A stretch of 64,000 nt of DNA, from the NCBI GenBank assembly GCA_964247055.1, contig OZ176059.1, positions 3,224,001-3,288,000 of the forward strand. Direction: 5' to 3'. A program made the position numbers and the translations under genes. The notes under the pieces are model-generated. The model made no database searches and was not told the DNA's origin. It saw only the letters and a program-made list of their open reading frames with translations. Positions 13,603 through 27,300 of the stretch are shown in pieces. Numbering within the stretch: the first letter of the stretch is position 1; each line of letters starts with the position of its first letter. The stretch is from Paragordius varius (Eukaryota > Nematomorpha).

Positions 13603-14869
13603 TTGGTGTGTTACACTCTCTCTCACACACACTACTAGTTGTAGTTGTTGTTGGTTGTTGTTGGACTATGTGGGTGTGTTTCTCTCATTCTCTCTCTCAT
13701 TTATGTATGTGGATGAAATGAGTGTAGATGTGTTATATTTATTTGTTATTTTTGTTATTATATATATGTATATGTATAAATAAAGAAGAGTGAAGAATGT
13801 TATTTTTGAATGAAAAATAGGATAATTTTAGGATTATTTTTTTATTTTTTAATAATTTATCTTTAATTTTGTTATTTTTTACTAATATTTTTGAGTATTT
13901 TTTGAATTTTTGAATTATTTTTGTTGAAATTTTTGACATTTTTGAAGATTTATTCTTGTTTTTAATCTTAAAAATGATATTTTTCTTGATTTTTTCAAGA
14001 ATTGATGAATATTTTGTGGATATTTTAGTTATTTTTTCTAGTTTTATCTCATTTTTAATTAAATTTCTCAATTTTGAGTAAGAATTAATTAATTTTTATT
14101 CAAAAAATTCTAGATTTTTGTAATTTTTGTTTATTTTTGAAGAATTTTTGCTAAATTTCAAGAATTAATTCAATTTTTATTCAAAAATAATGAATTTTAT
14201 TGAGTAAAAGTGTTAATTTTTCAAATTTTTATTAATTTTTTCAAGAATTATTGATAAATTTCAACAAAAAATTCATATTTTAGTCAAAAAAGTGAGAAAA
14301 ATTCAGTTTCTTGGTCAAAAATTAGAGAAAAAAATCATTTTTATTGAAAAAAAAATTAAAAAAACTAAATTTTAAGTGAAAAAACTCAAAATTCTTCAAC
14401 TTTTCACTCATTTTTCAAGAATTAATCATAAAAATTAACAAAAAAACTCAATTTTTACTAAGAAAATCTCAAAATTCTTCAATTTTTAACTCAATTATTC
14501 ATGAATTTTTGAGTAAAATCAACAAAAAGTGTCAAAATTGTCAATTTAACACAGAAATAATCTTGTTTATCATTAGAATTGTCTCAAAAATGTCATTTTT
14601 AACTATATTATTCATTAATTTTCATTAAAAATCCTCAAAATTCTTCATTTCATTCAAAAAATAGTATAAAAAACAAGAATATTCATCATTTCTACAACAA
14701 TATTCATCATTCTTCTTTAGTAGTAGTGAGTAACATTTTCATCATTCATTCATTCAATCATGTATGTGTGTTTGTGTCTCAACAAGAATCAACAACAAAA
14801 ACCTTCTTCTCTCTCTCTCTCTTCTTCTTCTTCTTCTTCTACTCTTCTAATAATAATATTCTTCTTCTT

Positions 14870-14925
14870 CAACAACACTCACCACAAGAGTGATGACGTC
14901 ATCACTCTTGTGGTGAGTGTTGTTG
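14870..14925. repeat. Palindrome 12 (class I arms)
   Basis: Perfect 56-bp palindrome with TGACGTCA at 14894-14901. Confidence 0.95.
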
Positions 14926-16203
14926 TAGTTACACACTCACTCTCTCACACACATCATTCTTGTAGTTGTTGTTGTTGGTGGTGGTGGTGGTGCACATCTC
15001 TCTCTCTCTCTCTCTTTCTCTCATTCTCACTCATTTATATATGTATGTGGATGAAATGAGTGATGTTTGTTATTTTTGATTTGTTATTTTTGTTATTATA
15101 TATATATATGTATATAGAGAAGAAGAATGAAGAATGTTATTTTTGAATGAAAAATGATATATTTTTGTGTAATATTGTTATTTTTTAATATTTTTGAGTA
15201 TTTTTTATTAATTTTTAATATTTTTTTAATTGTTTCTGAGTATTTTTTGATTTTTTAAAATATATTTTACTAATAAATCTCAATTTTTTTGTTGAGAAAT
15301 GACAATTTTACACAGTTTTTACTTATTTTTTAACAATTTTTCCATACATTATAGTTGGAAGTGACATTTTTATGCATAAAATTCAATATAAAATTCATTT
15401 TTACAGTAAAAATTGCAATTTTTCACTTATTTTTGCTTGTTTTTACTCATTTTTACTCATTTTTTCAAGAATTTTTGAATAAAAACATGAAAATTGTCAA
15501 TTTTTACTCAAAAATATTCAAAAAATTGATTTTTTCATCAAAAAAAGTGTCAATTTTTGAAATTTTTGTTGAATTTTGTAAGAATTTCTCAAAAATTTCA
15601 AGAAAAAACATCATTTTTGTTCAAAAAATAAGAAAATTCATCTCTTTAATCAAAAAACTAGAAAAAAAATTCAATTTTTACTGAAAAAACACAAAATTCT
15701 TCAACTTTTCATTCATTTATTCAAGAATTATTCAGTAAAATCATCAAAAAATGTCAAAATTTCCAATTTAAAACATAAATATTCATAAATTAAATGTTCA
15801 AAAAATTCTTATTTTTATTCAAAAAACTAGAAAAAAAACTCAATTTTTACTCAAAAAACTGAAAAATCTTCAAAAATCAGTCAATTATTCATGAATTATT
15901 GAGAAAAACAACCTTAAAAGTGTCAAAAATGGCAATTTTCAACAAAAATATTAGTAATTCTAGTAAGAAGTGTCTCAAAATTCTTCATTTTAGTCAAAAA
16001 ACAGTATAAAAATCAAGAATATTCATCATTCTTCAACAATTTCTTCTTCATTCTTCTTTAGTAGTAGTAGTGTAACATTTGTTTCATTCATTCATTCAAT
16101 CATGTATATATGTGTGTCTCAACAAGAATCAACAACAAAAACCTTCTTCTCTCTCTTCTCTTCTTCTTCTTCTTCTTCATTATTTATTAACAAGTGTCCG
16201 TCG

Positions 16204-16255
16204 ACAACACTCACAACAAGAGTGATGACGTCATCACTCTTGTGGTGAGTGTTGT
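16204..16255. repeat. Palindrome 13 (hybrid: left class II, right class I)
   Basis: TGACGTCA at 16226-16233. The left arm is CACAACAAG and the right arm is CTTGTGGTG, so one internal mismatch. This is the same hybrid type as palindrome 7. Confidence 0.93.
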
Positions 16256-17474
16256 TGTAGTTGTTACATTTCTCTCCACTCACTCTCTCACACACACTAG
16301 TTGTTGTTGTTGTAGTTGTAGTTGTTGGTGTACAGTGATTCTCTCTCTCATTTATGTATGTGATGAAATGAGTGTCATTTGTTATTTTTATTATTATTAT
16401 ATATATATGTATATATAGAGAAGAAGAATGAAAAATGTTATTTTTGAATGAAACATTGTTATTTTTGGTGTAAAATTGTTATTTTTTGAATAATTTTTTG
16501 AATTTTTTGAATTTTTTTGTTGAAAAATAATATTTTTTGATTAAAATTGATCATTTATTCATTAAAATTAATATTTTTGAAGAATTTTTTGGTTTAAAAA
16601 TGACATTTTTGATGATTTTATTAATATTTTGTGGATATTTTACTTATTTTTGTCATTTTTTCTACTTTTTATTCATTTTTTAATAAAAATACTCAATTTT
16701 GAGTGAGAATTATTCAATTTTAACAGTAAAATTTGCAAATTTTTCTTATTTTTACTCATTTTTTCTCACTTTTTTTGACAATTTTTGTTAAATTTCAACT
16801 AAAAATTCATTTTTTCAATCAAAAATTAGAGAAAATATTCATTTTTTACTGTAAAATTCTAAAAAAAGTGAATTTTTAGCGAGAAAATTCTTAATTTTTC
16901 AAGATTTTCATTCATTTTTTCAGAATTATCGAGTAAATCATCAAAAAAAGTGTCAAAAATGTCATTTTCATACAAAAATATTCTTGTATTTCATAAAAAT
17001 TTTCCAAAAATCTTCTTATTCATTCAAAAATTAGAGAAAAATTATCATTTTTAGTGAAAAAATAGAAAAAAAACTCAAATTTTACTCAAAAAACTGAAAA
17101 TTCTTCAAAAATTAACCCATTTATTCATGAATTTTGACTAAAATAACCTTAAAAGTGTCCAAAATGTCAATTTAAAGCATAAATATTCATTAATTTAGTA
17201 ATATTGTCTCAAAAATCCTCATTTTTATTCAAAAAAAGAATGAAAAACAAGCGTAACACTCATTTCTTCAACAATATTCTTCATTATTCTTCTTTAGTAG
17301 TAGTAGTGAGTAACATTTTCTTCATTCATTCATTCATTTCATGTATGTGTCTGTGTGTCTCAACAAGAATCAACAACAAAACCTTCTTCTCTCTCAATTC
17401 TTCTCTTCTTCTTCTTCAACTAATAATAATAATATTCTTCTTCATTAATAAGTGAGTGAGTGGTTGTGTCCATC

Positions 17475-17532
17475 ACAACAACACTCACCACAAGAGTGAT
17501 GACGTCATCACTCTTGTGGTGAGTGTTGTTGT
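17475..17532. repeat. Palindrome 14 (class I arms)
   Basis: Perfect 58-bp palindrome with TGACGTCA at 17500-17507. Its downstream flank (AATCTCTCTCCACTCACTC) matches unit 15. Confidence 0.95.
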
Positions 17533-18787
17533 ACACTCAATCTCTCTCCACTCACTCTCCCACTCACATACACACTAGTTGTTGTTGTTGTAGTTGAACA
17601 ATGATTCTCTCTCTCATTTATGTATGTGGATGAAATGAGTGAAATGAGTGTCATTTGTTATTTTTGGTTTGTTATTTTTGTTATTATATATATGTATGTT
17701 TATAGAGAAGAAGAATGAAATATTGTTACTTTTGAATGAAAAATTGTTATTTTTGAATGAAAAATAGGACAATTTTAAGAATTTTTTTTAATTTTTGATG
17801 AATTTTGTTATTTTTTGAGTATTTTTAATTGTTTTTGAGTATTTTTTGATTTTTAAAAATATATTTCAGTATTAAAATTTAATTTTTTTGTTGAGAAATG
17901 ACATTTTTGATGATTTTATGAATATTTTTTGGATATTTTAGTCAATTTTTGTGATTTTTTCTAGTTTTTACTAATTTTTAATTAAATTTATTCATTTTTA
18001 AGTAAAAATAATGGATTTTTCATTTAAAAAAATTGATTTTTAGACTAAAATTTGCAAATTTTTCTTATTTTTACTCATTTTTTCTCACTTTTTTTGACAA
18101 TTTTTGTTAAATTTCAACTAAAAATTCATTTTTTCAATCAAAAATTAGAGAAAATATTCATTTTTTACTGTAAAATTCTAAAAAAAGTGAATTTTTAGCG
18201 AGAAAATTCTTAATTTTTCAAGATTTTCATTCATTTTTTCAGAATTATCGAGTAAATCATCAAAAAAAGTGTCTAAAATGTCATTTTCATACAAAAATAT
18301 TCTTGTATTTCATAAAAATTGTCCAAAAATCTTCTTATTCATTCAAAAATTAGAGAAAAATTATCATTTTTAGTGAAAAAATAGAAAAAAAACTCAAATT
18401 TTACTCAAAAAACTGAAAATTCTTCAAAAATTAACCCATTTATTCATGAATTTTGACTAAAATAACCTTAAAAGTGTCCAAAATGTCAATTTAAAGCATA
18501 AATATTCATTAATTTAGTAATATTGTCTCAAAAATCCTCATTTTTATTCAAAAAAAGAATGAAAATCAAGAATATTCATCATTTCTTCAACAATATTCTT
18601 CATTCTTCTTTAGTAGTAGTAGTGTAACATTTTCTTCATTCATTCATTCAATCATGTATGTATGTGTTTGTGTCAACAAGAATCAACAACAAAAACATTC
18701 TTCTCTCTCTTCTCTTCTTCTTCTTCTTCTACTCTAATAATAATAATATTCTTCTTCATTATTAATATGTGAGTGGTTGTGTCCGTC

Positions 18788-18845
18788 ACAACAACACTCA
18801 CCACAAGAGTGATGACGTCATCACTCTTGTGGTGAGTGTTGTTGT
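18788..18845. repeat. Palindrome 15 (class I arms)
   Basis: Perfect 58-bp palindrome with TGACGTCA at 18813-18820. Confidence 0.95.
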
Positions 18846-19983
18846 ACACTCAATCTCTCTCCACTCACTCTCCCACTCACATACACACTAGTTGTTGTTG
18901 TTGTAGTTGAACAATGATTCTCTCTCTCATTTATGTATGTGGATGAAATGAGTGAAATGAGTGTCATTTGTTATTTTTGGTTTGTTATTTTTGTTATTAT
19001 ATATATGTATATGTATATATATAGAGAAGAATGAAAAATGTTATTTTTGAATGAAACATTATTATTTTTGGTGTAAAATTGTTATTTTTGAATATTTTTT
19101 TAATTTTTTTTTCATTTTTGAGTATTTTTTAATTGTTTTTGAGTATTTTTTTTAATTTTATTCATATTTTTGAGTATTTTTTGAATTATTTTTGTTGAAA
19201 TTTGACATTTTTGAAGATTTATTCTTGTTTTTAATGTTAAAAATGACATTTTTAAGTAGGAATAATTCAGTTTTTATTCTAAATAATTGATTTTTACAGT
19301 AAAATTAGCAAATTTTTACTTAATTTTGATTGTTTTTACTCATTTTGATTCATTTTTTTGACAATATTAGAAAAATAACAGAAAAAAACACAATTCTTAT
19401 TCAAAAATTGAAGAATAAATTCATTTTTATTGAAAAATTTCTCAATTTTGAAAGATTTTTCTCATTTCTGTGAGAATTTTTGATAAATTTCAACTAAAAA
19501 TTCATTTTTGTGTCAAAAATTTAAGAAAAAATTCATTTTTTCAGTGAAAAATTAGAAAAAAAACTAAATTTTAAGTGAAAAAACTGAAAATTCTTCAAAA
19601 ATTAAGCCATTTATTCATGAATTTTGACTAAAATAACCTTAAAAGTGTCAAAATATTCAATTTAACACAGAAATATTCATAAATTTAGTAAAAATGTGTC
19701 AAAAATGTCAATTTTAAGTGTAAAATTCATAAATTTAGTAAAAAGTGTCTTAAAAATGTTCATTTTTAGTCAAAAATCAGTATAAAAATCAAGAATATTC
19801 ATTATTCTTCAACAATATTCTTCATTCTTCTTTAGTAGTAGTAGTAGTGTATCATTTTCATCATTCATTCATTTAATCATGTATGTGTTTGTGTGTGTCA
19901 ACAAGAATCATCAACAAAAACCTTCTTCTCTCTCTTCTCTACTCTTCTTCTTCTTCATTAATTAACAAGTGTCCATCACAACT

Positions 19984-20029
19984 ACACTCACAACAAGAGT
20001 GATGACGTCATCACTCTTGTTGTGAGTGT
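19984..20029. repeat. Palindrome 16 (class II arms)
   Basis: Perfect 46-bp palindrome with TGACGTCA at 20003-20010. Arms are CACAACAAG/CTTGTTGTG. Symmetry breaks at CTACAC on the left versus GTTGTAG on the right. Confidence 0.94.
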
Positions 20030-21179
20030 TGTAGTAGTTGTTACACACTCTTTCTCTCTCTCACACACATACACTGTAGAGTAGTGATGATGTTGTTGTT
20101 GGATGTGTAGCTACATCTCTCATTCTCTCTCATTTATGTATGTTGATGAAATGAGTGATGATTTGTTATTTTTGTACATATATATATATTTGTTATTTTT
20201 GTTATTATATATATGTATATATAATATAGAGAAGAAGAATTGTTATTTTTTGATTAAATAAAGACAATTTTAGTATTTTTTTATTTTATTCATTTTTTGA
20301 GTATTTTTAATTATTTTTTAAATATTTTTGAGTATTTTTTATCATTTTTTAATTATTTTTGTTAATTTTTATCATTTTTTTGGTTTATAAATGTCATTTT
20401 TGAACAATTTTTGAAGAAGTGATGAATATTTTGTGGATATTTTAGTCATTTTTTCTAGTTTTTACTCATTTTTGATTAAAATTGTTAATTTTGAGTGAGA
20501 AATAATTAATTTTTATTCAAAAAATTGGGAATTTTTGTAATTTTCACTCATTTTTTGAAGATTTTTTGCTAAATTTCAAGAAAAAATTCAATTTTTATTC
20601 AGAAATTTGAGAAAAAAATCATTTTTTCATCAAAAAAAGTGTTATTTTTTTAAATTTTATTCATTTTTTCAAGAATTTTTGATAATTTTCAACTAAAAAT
20701 TCATTTTTTAAATCAAAAATACAAGAAAAATGATCAATTTTAGTCAAAAATTAGAAAAAAAACTCAAATTTTGTTGAAAAAACTGAAAATTCTTGAAGTT
20801 TTAACTCTATTATTCATGAAAAATTAATAAAAATCATTAAAAAGTGTCAAAAATGTCATTTTAACACAGAAATATTCAAAAATTTAGTAAAAAAGTGTCA
20901 AAAATGTCAATTTTAATAGTAATATTCAGAAATTTAGTAAAAATTGTCTCAAAATCTTCATTTTTATTCAAAAAAAGAATGAAAATCAAGAATAACACTC
21001 ATTTCTTCAACAATATTCTTCATTCTTCTTCTAGTAGTAGTGAGTAACATTTACATCATTCATTCATTTAATCATGTATGTATGTGTGTGTCAACAAGAA
21101 TCAACAACAAAAACATTCTTCTCTCTCTTCTCTTCTTCTTCTTCTTCAACTAATAATAATAATAATATTCTTCTTCACA

Positions 21180-21231
21180 ACAACACTCACAACAAGAGTG
21201 ATGACGTCATCACTCTTGTTGTGAGTGTTGT
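21180..21231. repeat. Palindrome 17 (class II arms)
   Basis: Perfect 52-bp palindrome with TGACGTCA at 21202-21209. The right arm and its ~110 bp of downstream flank match unit 16. Confidence 0.95.
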
Positions 21232-22430
21232 AGTAGTTGTTACACACTCTTTCTCTCTCTCACACACATACACTGTAGAGTAGTGATGATGTTGTTGTTG
21301 GATGTGTAGCTACATCTCTCATTCTCTCTCATACATGTATGTGATGAAATGAGTGATGTTTGTTATTTTTGTTTGTTATTTTTGTTTGTTATTTTTATTA
21401 TTATTATTATTATTATATTATAGAGAAGAAGAATGAATATTGTTATTTTTGAATGAAACATTGTTATTTTTGAATGAAATATAGGATAATTTTAAGAATT
21501 TTTTTTTATTTTTTTATTTTTTTGAATATTTTTGAATATTTTTTCTAATTTTATTGATTATTTTTTTTATTTTTTTAATTATTTTTGTTACTTTTTATCA
21601 TTTTTTTGATTTATAAATGACATTTTTGAACAATTTTTGAATATTTTGTGGATATTTGACTTATTTTTTGTCATTTTTTACTCATTTTTAATTAAAATTT
21701 CATTTTTATGTAGGAATAATTTAGTTTTTAATCAAAAAAATTCAAAATTTTAACATTTTTATTCATTTTTTTGACAATTTTTGTTAAATTTCAACTTAAA
21801 ATTCAATTTTTCAATCAAAATCTAGAGAAAATATTCATTTTTTACTGTAAAATTTCAAAAAAAAGTGAATTTTTAGTGAGAAAATTCTTAATTTTTCAAG
21901 ATTTTTGTTCATTTTTTCAAAATTATCGAGTAAAACATCAAAAAAAGTGTCAAAAATGTCATTTTCATACAAAAATATTCTTGTATTTCATAAAAATTGT
22001 CCAAAAATCTTCTTATTCATTCAAAAATTAGAGAAAAATTATCATTTTTAGTGAAAAAATAGAAAAAAAACTCAAATTTTACTCAAAAAACTGAAAATTC
22101 TTCAAAAATTAACCCATTTATTCATGAATTTTGACTATAATAACCTTAAAAGTGTCCAAAATGTCAATTTAAAGCATAAATATTCATTAATTTAGTAATA
22201 TTGTCTCAAAAATCCTCATTTTTATTCAAAAATAAGTGTAAAACAAGAATATTTAGTATTTCTTCAACAATATTCATCATTCTTCTTTAGTAGTAGTGTA
22301 ACAATCTTCATTCATTCATTCAATCATGTATGTGTGTATGTGTGTCAACAAGAAACAACAACAAAAACCTTCTTCTCTCTCAATTCTTCTCTTCTTCTTC
22401 TTCTACTCTACTAATAATAATATTCTTCTT

Positions 22431-22490
22431 CACAACCACACACACAACAAGAGTGATGACGTCATCACTCTTGTTGTGTGTGTGGTTGTG
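22431..22490. repeat. Palindrome 18 (class III arms)
   Basis: Perfect 60-bp palindrome, equal longest in the window, with TGACGTCA at 22457-22464. Arms are CACAACCACACACACAAC and its exact complement. Confidence 0.95.
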
Positions 22491-23670
22491 TTACACACTC
22501 ATCTCTCTCTCTCACACACACACATCACACATACACTAGTAGTTGTTGTTGTTGGTGGTGGTGGTGCACAACTCTCTCTCTCATTTATGTATGTGAATGA
22601 AATGAGTGTCATTTGTTATTTTTGTTTGTTATTTTTATTATTATTATTATTATTATATTATAGAGAAGAAGAATGAATATTGTTATTTTTGAATGAAACA
22701 TTGTTATTTTTGAATGAAATATAGGATAATTTTAAGAATTTTTTTTTATTTTTTTATTTTTTTGAATATTTTTGAATATTTTTTCTAATTTTATTGATTA
22801 TTTTTTTTATTTTTTTAATTATTTTTGTTACTTTTTATCATTTTTTTGATTTATAAATGACATTTTTGAACAATTTTTGAATATTTTGTGGATATTTGAC
22901 TTATTTTTTGTCATTTTTTACTCATTTTTAATTAAAATTTCATTTTTATGTAGGAATAATTTAGTTTTTAATCAAAAAAATTCAAAATTTTAACATTTTT
23001 ATTCATTTTTTTGACAATTTTTGTTAAATTTCAACTTAAAATTCAATTTTTCAATCAAAATCTAGAGAAAATATTCATTTTTTACTGTAAAATTTCAAAA
23101 AAAAGTGAATTTTTAGTGAGAAAATTCTTAATTTTTCAAGATTTTTGTTCATTTTTTCAAAATTATCGAGTAAAACATCAAAAAAAGTGTCAAAAATGTC
23201 ATTTTCATACAAAAATATTCTTGTATTTCATAAAAATTGTCCAAAAATCTTCTTATTCATTCAAAAATTAGAGAAAAATTATCATTTTTAGTGAAAAAAT
23301 AGAAAAAAAACTCAAATTTTACTCAAAAAACTGAAAATTCTTCAAAAATTAACCCATTTATTCATGAATTTTGACTATAATAACCTTAAAAGTGTCCAAA
23401 ATGTCAATTTAAAGCATAAATATTCATTAATTTAGTAATATTGTCTCAAAAATCCTCATTTTTATTCAAAAATAAGTGTAAAACAAGAATATTTAGTATT
23501 TCTTCAACAATATTCATCATTCTTCTTTAGTAGTAGTGTAACAATCTTCATTCATTCATTCAATCATGTATGTGTGTATGTGTGTCAACAAGAAACAACA
23601 ACAAAAACCTTCTTCTCTCTCAATTCTTCTCTTCTTCTTCTTCTACTCTACTAATAATAATATTCTTCTT

Positions 23671-23730
23671 CACAACCACACACACAACAAGAGTGATGAC
23701 GTCATCACTCTTGTTGTGTGTGTGGTTGTG
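23671..23730. repeat. Palindrome 19 (class III arms)
   Basis: Perfect 60-bp palindrome with TGACGTCA at 23697-23704. It is a copy of palindrome 18 at an offset of 1240 bp. Confidence 0.95.
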
Positions 23731-24860
23731 TTACACACTCATCTCTCTCTCTCACACACACACATCACACATACACTAGTAGTTGTTGTTGTTGGTGGTG
23801 GTGGTGCACAACTCTCTCTCGCATTTATGTATGTGAATGAAATGAGTGTCATTTGTTATTTTTGTTTGTTATTTTTATTATTATTATTATTATTATATTA
23901 TATAGAAGAAGAATGAATATTGTTATTTTTGAATGAAAAATAGGACAATTTTAAATATTTTTTTTTATTTTTTGAATATTTTTTAATTTTTTTTAATCAT
24001 TTTATTATTTTTATTCATATTTTTGAGTATTTTTTGAATTATTTTTGTTGAAATTTGTTATTTTTGATGCTTTTTTGAGGATTTGATGAATATTTTGTGG
24101 ATATTTTAGTTACTTTTTCTAGTTTTTACTCATTTTTTCTAATTTTTACTCATTTAACTGAGAATTTTTGCTAAATTTCAAGAATAAATTCAATTTTTTG
24201 TCAAAAATATTCAAAAAAATGATTTTTTCATCAAAAAAAGTGTTAATTTTTGAATTTTTCACTCATTTTTTCAAGAATTATTTATAAATTTTAACTGAAA
24301 ATTCATTTTTTATTCAATATTTGTTAAAAAAATTTATTTTTTTAGTAAAAATTAGAAAAAAAACTCAATTTTTACTGAAAAATTTCAAAATTCTCCATAT
24401 ATTCACTCATTTTTCAAGAATTAATCATAAAAATTAACAGAAAAACTCAATTTTTAATGAAAAAAACTCAAAATTCTTCAAAAATTAACCCATTTATTCA
24501 TGAATTTTGACTAAAATAACCTTAAAAGTGTCAAAAATGTCAGTTTAACACAGAAATAATCTTGTTTTTCATTAGAATTGTCTCAAAATTGTCACTTTTA
24601 AACAAAATTATTCATATTTTTCAATAAAAATCCTCAAAATTCTTCATTTTTATTCAAAAAATGATGAAAAACAAGAATATTCATTATTTCTTCAACATTA
24701 CTCTTCATTCTTCTTTAGTAGTAGTAATGTAACATTTTCATCATTCATTCATTTAATCATGTATGTGTGTATGTGTGTCAACAAGAATCAACAACAAAAA
24801 CCTTCTTCTCTCTCTTCTTCTTCTTCTTCTTCAACTAATAATAATAATATTCCTCTTCAA

Positions 24861-24916
24861 CAACTACACTCACCACAAGAGTGATGACGTCATGACTCTT
24901 GTTGTGTGTGTTGTTG
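24861..24916. repeat. Palindrome 20 (imperfect hybrid)
   Basis: TGACGTCA at 24885-24892. The left arm is class I-like (CTCACCACAAG) and the right arm class III-like (CTTGTTGTGTGTG). In addition the right arm starts TGACTC instead of TCACTC, giving four mismatches in 24 positions. Confidence 0.92.
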
Positions 24917-26052
24917 TTGTTACACACTCACACTTCTTTCTCTCTCTCTCCACTCACACACACATACACTAGTAGTTGTTGTTGCTGCACATCTCTCTCT
25001 CACACTCATTTGTATGTGATGAAATGAGTGATGTTTGTTATTTTTTATTTGTTATTTTTGTTATTATTATTATTATTATTATATATATGTATATAGAAGA
25101 AGAATGAAAAATTGTTATTTTTGAATGAAAAATAGGACAATTTTAAATATTTTTTTTTATTTTTTGAATATTTTTTAATTTTTTTTAATCATTTTATTAT
25201 TTTTATTCATATTTTTGAGTATTTTTTGAATTATTTTTGTTGAAATTTGTTATTTTTGATGCTTTTTTGAGGATTTGATGAATATTTTGTGGATATTTTA
25301 GTTACTTTTTCTAGTTTTTACTCATTTTTTCTAATTTTTACTCATTTAACTGAGAATTTTTGCTAAATTTCAAGAATAAATTCAATTTTTTGTCAAAAAT
25401 ATTCAAAAAAATGATTTTTTCATCAAAAAAAGTGTTAATTTTTGAATTTTTCACTCATTTTTTCAAGAATTATTTATAAATTTTAACTGAAAATTCATTT
25501 TTTATTCAATATTTGTTAAAAAAATTTATTTTTTTAGTAAAAATTAGAAAAAAAACTCAATTTTTACTGAAAAATTTCAAAATTCTCCATATATTCACTC
25601 ATTTTTCAAGAATTAATCATAAAAATTAACAGAAAAACTCAATTTTTAATGAAAAAAACTCAAAATTCTTCAAAAATTAACCCATTTATTCATGAATTTT
25701 GACTAAAATAACCTTAAAAGTGTCAAAAATGTCAGTTTAACACAGAAATAATCTTGTTTTTCATTAGAATTGTCTCAAAATTGTCACTTTTAAACAAAAT
25801 TATTCATATTTTTCAATAAAAATCCTCAAAATTCTTCATTTTTATTCAAAAAATGATGAAAAACAAGAATATTCATTATTTCTTCAACATTACTCTTCAT
25901 TCTTCTTTAGTAGTAGTAATGTAACATTTTCATCATTCATTCATTTAATCATGTATGTGTGTATGTGTGTCAACAAGAATCAACAACAAAAACCTTCTTC
26001 TCTCTCTTCTTCTTCTTCTTCTTCAACTAATAATAATAATATTCCTCTTCAA

Positions 26053-26108
26053 CAACTACACTCACCACAAGAGTGATGACGTCATGACTCTTGTTGTGTG
26101 TGTTGTTG
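26053..26108. repeat. Palindrome 21 (imperfect hybrid)
   Basis: TGACGTCA at 26077-26084. Same imperfect arms as palindrome 20, at an offset of 1192 bp. Confidence 0.92.
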
Positions 26109-27244
26109 TTGTTACACACTCACACTTCTTTCTCTCTCTCTCCACTCACACACACATACACTAGTAGTTGTTGTTGCTGCACATCTCTCTCTCACACTCA
26201 TTTGTATGTGATGAAATGAGTGATGTTTGTTATTTTTTATTTGTTATTTTTGTTATTATTATTATTATTATTATATATATGTATATAGAAGAAGAATGAA
26301 AAATTGTTATTTTTGAATGAAAAATAGGACAATTTTAAATATTTTTTTTTATTTTTTGAATATTTTTTAATTTTTTTTAATCATTTTATTATTTTTATTC
26401 ATATTTTTGAGTATTTTTTGAATTATTTTTGTTGAAATTTGTTATTTTTGATGCTTTTTTGAGGATTTGATGAATATTTTGTGGATATTTTAGTTACTTT
26501 TTCTAGTTTTTACTCATTTTTTCTAATTTTTACTCATTTAACTGAGAATTTTTGCTAAATTTCAAGAATAAATTCAATTTTTTGTCAAAAATATTCAAAA
26601 AAATGATTTTTTCATCAAAAAAAGTGTTAATTTTTGAATTTTTCACTCATTTTTTCAAGAATTATTTATAAATTTTAACTGAAAATTCATTTTTTATTCA
26701 ATATTTGTTAAAAAAATTTATTTTTTTAGTAAAAATTAGAAAAAAAACTCAATTTTTACTGAAAAATTTCAAAATTCTCCATATATTCACTCATTTTTCA
26801 AGAATTAATCATAAAAATTAACAGAAAAACTCAATTTTTAATGAAAAAAACTCAAAATTCTTCAAAAATTAACCCATTTATTCATGAATTTTGACTAAAA
26901 TAACCTTAAAAGTGTCAAAAATGTCAGTTTAACACAGAAATAATCTTGTTTTTCATTAGAATTGTCTCAAAATTGTCACTTTTAAACAAAATTATTCATA
27001 TTTTTCAATAAAAATCCTCAAAATTCTTCATTTTTATTCAAAAAATGATGAAAAACAAGAATATTCATTATTTCTTCAACATTACTCTTCATTCTTCTTT
27101 AGTAGTAGTAATGTAACATTTTCATCATTCATTCATTTAATCATGTATGTGTGTATGTGTGTCAACAAGAATCAACAACAAAAACCTTCTTCTCTCTCTT
27201 CTTCTTCTTCTTCTTCAACTAATAATAATAATATTCCTCTTCAA

Positions 27245-27300
27245 CAACTACACTCACCACAAGAGTGATGACGTCATGACTCTTGTTGTGTGTGTTGTTG
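27245..27300. repeat. Palindrome 22 (imperfect hybrid)
   Basis: TGACGTCA at 27269-27276. Third copy of the imperfect form. The flank diverges from copies 20 and 21 about 75 bp downstream of the core. Confidence 0.92.

Larger units (their letters stand above)
21400..23915 (+). repeat. Recent tandem duplication, period 1240 bp
   Basis: 21.40-22.67 kb repeats at 22.64-23.91 kb. Two differences are visible near the end: TCTCTCATTT versus TCTCGCATTT, and TTATAGAGAAG versus TTATATAGAAG. Confidence 0.87.

Noticed and set aside
13183-15684. A/T-rich frames of about 100 codons in the linkers (K, N, F, I, S rich)
   Set aside because: Composition is that expected of the A-rich/T-rich linker halves, and neighbouring units lack the same frame.
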